From assembly GCF_000331735.1 (NCBI RefSeq), contig NC_020126.1:2170001-2234000 (forward strand): DNA of 64,000 nucleotides. The letters run 5' to 3'. The stretch's first letter is position 1; each line of letters starts with the position of its first letter. This document shows positions 62,072 through 64,000 of this stretch, piece after piece. Origin of the DNA: Myxococcus stipitatus DSM 14675. GTDB taxonomy: Bacteria > Myxococcota > Myxococcia > Myxococcales > Myxococcaceae. Made by a program: the position numbers and the translations under genes. Under the pieces are notes generated by a model that did no database searches, was not told the origin of the DNA, and saw only the letters and a list, made by a program, of their open reading frames with translations.

Positions 62072-62486
62072 GCCGGTTCCAGAGGTTGACCATCCCGATG
62101 GACATGACCAGGGCCGCCAGGGCCTGCTCGTCGTAGTGCTTCGCGGCCTCGTTCCAGATGTCGTCGGGGACGGGGTCCGACTTGTCGCCGAGGCGGGTGA
62201 CGCACTCGGTGAGCGCCAGCGCGGCCCGCTCGGCGTCGGTGAAGTAGGGCACATCCCTCCACGCGGCCACCGCGAAGAGGCGGTCCTCCGTCTCACCCGA
62301 CTTCCGCGCCATCCTCGCGTGCATGTCCACGCACACGCCGCATCCGTTGATTTGGCTGGCGCGCAGGTTCATCAGCTCAAGCGTCTTCTTCGGGGCACCC
62401 CCCTTGAACACGGCGGCGCCCAGGGCCTGCAGGGCGGCCATGGCATCGGGGACGACCATCGCGGGGTTCTTCATTCGGGAGTTCAT
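62025..62486 (-). CDS. Carboxymuconolactone decarboxylase (AhpD-like)
   Basis: 153 residues from the ATG at 62486. The AhpD active-site region is ASQINGCGVCVDMHARMARK, with the CxxC pair and the downstream His, so an alkylhydroperoxidase-type redox activity is expected. The rest is helical (FAVAAWRDVPYFTDAERAAL, ALVMSIGMVNLWNRLNATTR). It faces the ECF41-like sigma gene, and a matching promoter lies between them; this pair is the classic ECF41 arrangement. Confidence 0.93.
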   Translation of the reverse strand: MNSRMKNPAMVVPDAMAALQALGAAVFKGGAPKKTLELMNLRASQINGCGVCVDMHARMARKSGETEDRLFAVAAWRDVPYFTDAERAALALTECVTRLGDKSDPVPDDIWNEAAKHYDEQALAALVMSIGMVNLWNRLNATTRQVANPHARW

Positions 62487-62587
62487 GGACGTGTTCCTAT
62501 CGGGGCCTCGGAAGGCCCTCGTTGAAAGGGGGTTGATTGCCCCCAGGTTGCGTGCGAATCCGGCGTCATCTCGTCCGGCGCCGCGAT

Positions 62588-62614
62588 GACGGAGCCCCTC
62601 GAAAGAATGTGACC
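62588..62614 (-). promoter_or_regulatory. Probable ECF41 promoter of the AhpD-like gene
   Basis: On the minus strand GGTCACA (62614-62608) and CGTC (62591-62588) are separated by 16 bases. The published ECF41 consensus is TGTCACA and CGTC; there is one mismatch. It directs transcription toward the AhpD-like gene, giving a leader of about 95 bases. Confidence 0.65.
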
Positions 62615-62615
62615 G

Positions 62616-63497
62616 ATGGACGAAAGAAATCTCAGCGCCGCGGACTTCCAGACCCACCGGGCCCATCTGCGGGGCGTGGCCTACCGGATGCTCGGCTCCC
62701 TGAGCGAGGCGGAGGATGCCGTCCAGGAGGCCTGGCTCCATCACAGCCGCGCGGACACGCGCGAGGTCACCAACCCCCGCGGCTGGCTGACCACCGTCGT
62801 CGCGCGGGTGTGTCTGGACTTCCTGCGCACCCGCAAGTCGCGGCGCGAGGAGCCCGAGGACGCGCAGGGCCCAGACCTGTTCGCCGCCCGCACGGATGGG
62901 AGCACGCCCGAGCAGGAGGCCCTCATGGCGGACTCCGTGGGGTTCGCGCTGCTCGTGGTGCTGGACGCGCTCAACCCTTCCGAGCGCATCGCCTTCGTGC
63001 TGCACGACCTGTTCTCCATGTCCTTCGACGAGATTGCCCCCATCGTCGGGCGCAACGAGGCGGCCACACGGCAGCTCGCCAGCCGCGCGCGCCGACGGGT
63101 CCACGGCGCGGCCCTCTCACCGGACGCGGACCTCTCCCGGCAGCGCGAGGTCGTCAGCGCGTTCCTCGCCGCCACGCGAGGCGGGGACCTGGACGCGCTG
63201 CTCGCCGTGCTGGACCCGGACGTCGTGGCCCGGACGGACATGAAGCTGCCGACGGGCGCCCCCAGGGAGGTCCACGGCGCGAGCAACGTGGCCAGCCAGG
63301 CGCGTCTGCATTCGGCCCGGGCCCGCGTGTCCCAGGTGGGGCTCGTCGACGGGAAGGTGGCCCTCGTCGTCGCCCCCAGGGGCCGGCTGCACTCCGTGCT
63401 GCTCTTCACCGTCCAGGAGGGGAGGATCCTCCTGCTCGAGACGGTCGTCGACCCCGAGCGCCTGCGTCAGCTGGAGGTGGCGGTGTTCCCCGCCTGA
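62616..63497 (+). CDS. ECF41-like sigma factor (SigJ type)
   Basis: 293 residues, longer than classic ECF factors because a SnoaL-like domain is fused. Sigma region 2: HLRGVAYRMLGSLSEAEDAV, QEAWLHH; region 4: FSMSFDEIAPIVGRNEAATRQ. The C-terminal domain starts near 165 (VVSAFLAATRGGDLDALLAV). In ECF41 members this extension modulates activity and replaces an anti-sigma factor; the usual DGGGK motif is not present here (the segment reads ARTDMKLPTG), so regulation may differ. The adjacent promoter on the other strand fits its target specificity. Confidence 0.93.
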   Translation: MDERNLSAADFQTHRAHLRGVAYRMLGSLSEAEDAVQEAWLHHSRADTREVTNPRGWLTTVVARVCLDFLRTRKSRREEPEDAQGPDLFAARTDGSTPEQEALMADSVGFALLVVLDALNPSERIAFVLHDLFSMSFDEIAPIVGRNEAATRQLASRARRRVHGAALSPDADLSRQREVVSAFLAATRGGDLDALLAVLDPDVVARTDMKLPTGAPREVHGASNVASQARLHSARARVSQVGLVDGKVALVVAPRGRLHSVLLFTVQEGRILLLETVVDPERLRQLEVAVFPA

Positions 63498-63510
63498 GCA
63501 CCGCGCGGGC

Positions 63511-64000
63511 TCACCACGCCGCGCCGCTCAGCACGCTCTCGCGCACGACGCCTTCGGGCAGCACCGTCAGGAAGCGTCGCGCGGAGGGATGCCAGGCCGT
63601 GGGCTTCAGGGCGGCATCCTGGTGGAGCCGCTCCCCTGTCTCGATATCCCAGACACAGGTGCCCTGGTCTTGTGAGGTCGCGAGCAGCAGGTTCCCATCC
63701 CCGTGGAGCGTTCCTCGCGGGCCTGGGAACCAGCGCAGCAGGTTGCCCGACTCGACGTCGTAGAGCATCGCGGCATCGATGAGGTGCTCCGCGTCTCCGC
63801 CGAAGCCCCAGGTGACCAGCGTGCGCGGGCCGACGAAGCACGCGGGCGCATCCCAGTAATAGGCGCATTCGCGCAGCAGCTTGCGGGAGGGGCCGTCCTC
63901 CGACTCCGAGACGTTCTCATGCAGCCAGCGGCGCAGGGAGAGGCTCGACAGCATCCCCACCGGATGCCAGACCCAGCCGTCGTCCACGAGCCAGGCCCCG
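63511..64000 (-). CDS. WD40-like repeat protein, 5'-truncated
   Basis: At least 163 residues are visible; the frame is open through the window edge, so the start is missing. The C-terminal part has WD40-like segments: LLLATSQDQGTCVWDIETGE, TLVTWGFGGDAEHLIDAAML, and LTVLPEGVVRESVLSG. It is probably a small propeller; no signal can be judged. Convergent with the sigma gene. Confidence 0.7.
   Translation of the reverse strand, partial: GAWLVDDGWVWHPVGMLSSLSLRRWLHENVSESEDGPSRKLLRECAYYWDAPACFVGPRTLVTWGFGGDAEHLIDAAMLYDVESGNLLRWFPGPRGTLHGDGNLLLATSQDQGTCVWDIETGERLHQDAALKPTAWHPSARRFLTVLPEGVVRESVLSGAAW

Noticed and set aside
1-64000. CRISPR arrays, rRNA, tRNA, intact insertion sequences, prophage genes
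   Set aside because: I looked for direct repeats with even spacing, cloverleaf-like segments and transposase or phage motifs, and saw none.

Overview
The window is very GC-rich, almost completely coding DNA, most likely from a myxobacterium of the Myxococcus/Corallococcus/Pyxidicoccus group. The evidence is: two MYXO-CTERM tripartite tails (Cys motif, hydrophobic helix, Arg cluster); a four-gene chaperone-usher operon with spore-coat-protein-U (SCPU) subunits, as in the Myxococcus Mcu system; many lipoproteins and beta-propeller surface proteins; and a type VI secretion effector module. No rRNA, tRNA, CRISPR array or intact insertion sequence was seen.

Layout. 1-9.4 kb: the 3' part of a MYXO-CTERM protein, an outer-membrane barrel protein, a bactofilin-like protein, a SUKH/SMI1 protein, a LytS/LytTR two-component pair, a PD40 lipoprotein, an AraC regulator and a DUF3224 lipoprotein. 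9.4-11.6 kb: small orphan-immunity-type genes (a hypothetical gene, a decayed SMI1 copy, a DUF7660 gene and an intact SMI1 gene). 11.6-18.1 kb: an orphan MacB/FtsX permease, an oxidoreductase/SDR pair facing an AraC regulator, a hypothetical gene and a GFA-type zinc protein. 18.2-28.8 kb: an M4 protease, glutamate decarboxylase, a DHA2 transporter, an SRPBCC protein, and three proteins with enzyme-like features but no visible export signal (M23 peptidase, GH18-like protein and a 606-residue orphan). 28.9-30.9 kb: a BlaI/M56 pair with two copies of a near-perfect operator. 31-36.5 kb: tandem erythromycin-esterase-like lipoproteins and a propeller-like lipoprotein. 36.5-46.7 kb: a PAS kinase, AidB, the SCPU chaperone-usher operon, a GH18 chitinase and RidA. 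46.9-52.5 kb: one giant frame that joins a Kelch/HYR/MYXO-CTERM lipoprotein to an OmpA-family protein. 52.6-64 kb: LysE and LysR; a lower-GC four-gene T6SS module (DUF2169, a catalytically dead ketosynthase, a PAAR-like nuclease effector and a candidate immunity protein); a CTG-started cupin; small periplasmic proteins; and an ECF41-like sigma factor facing an AhpD-like gene that carries a matching ECF41 promoter.

The most interesting points are the T6SS module with a ketosynthase-fold protein lacking both its Cys and its His, the MYXO-CTERM domain buried inside a longer protein, the hydrolases without export signals next to an unknown 606-residue protein, and several well-defined regulatory sites (BlaI operators, ECF41 promoter, a hairpin covering a ribosome-binding site).
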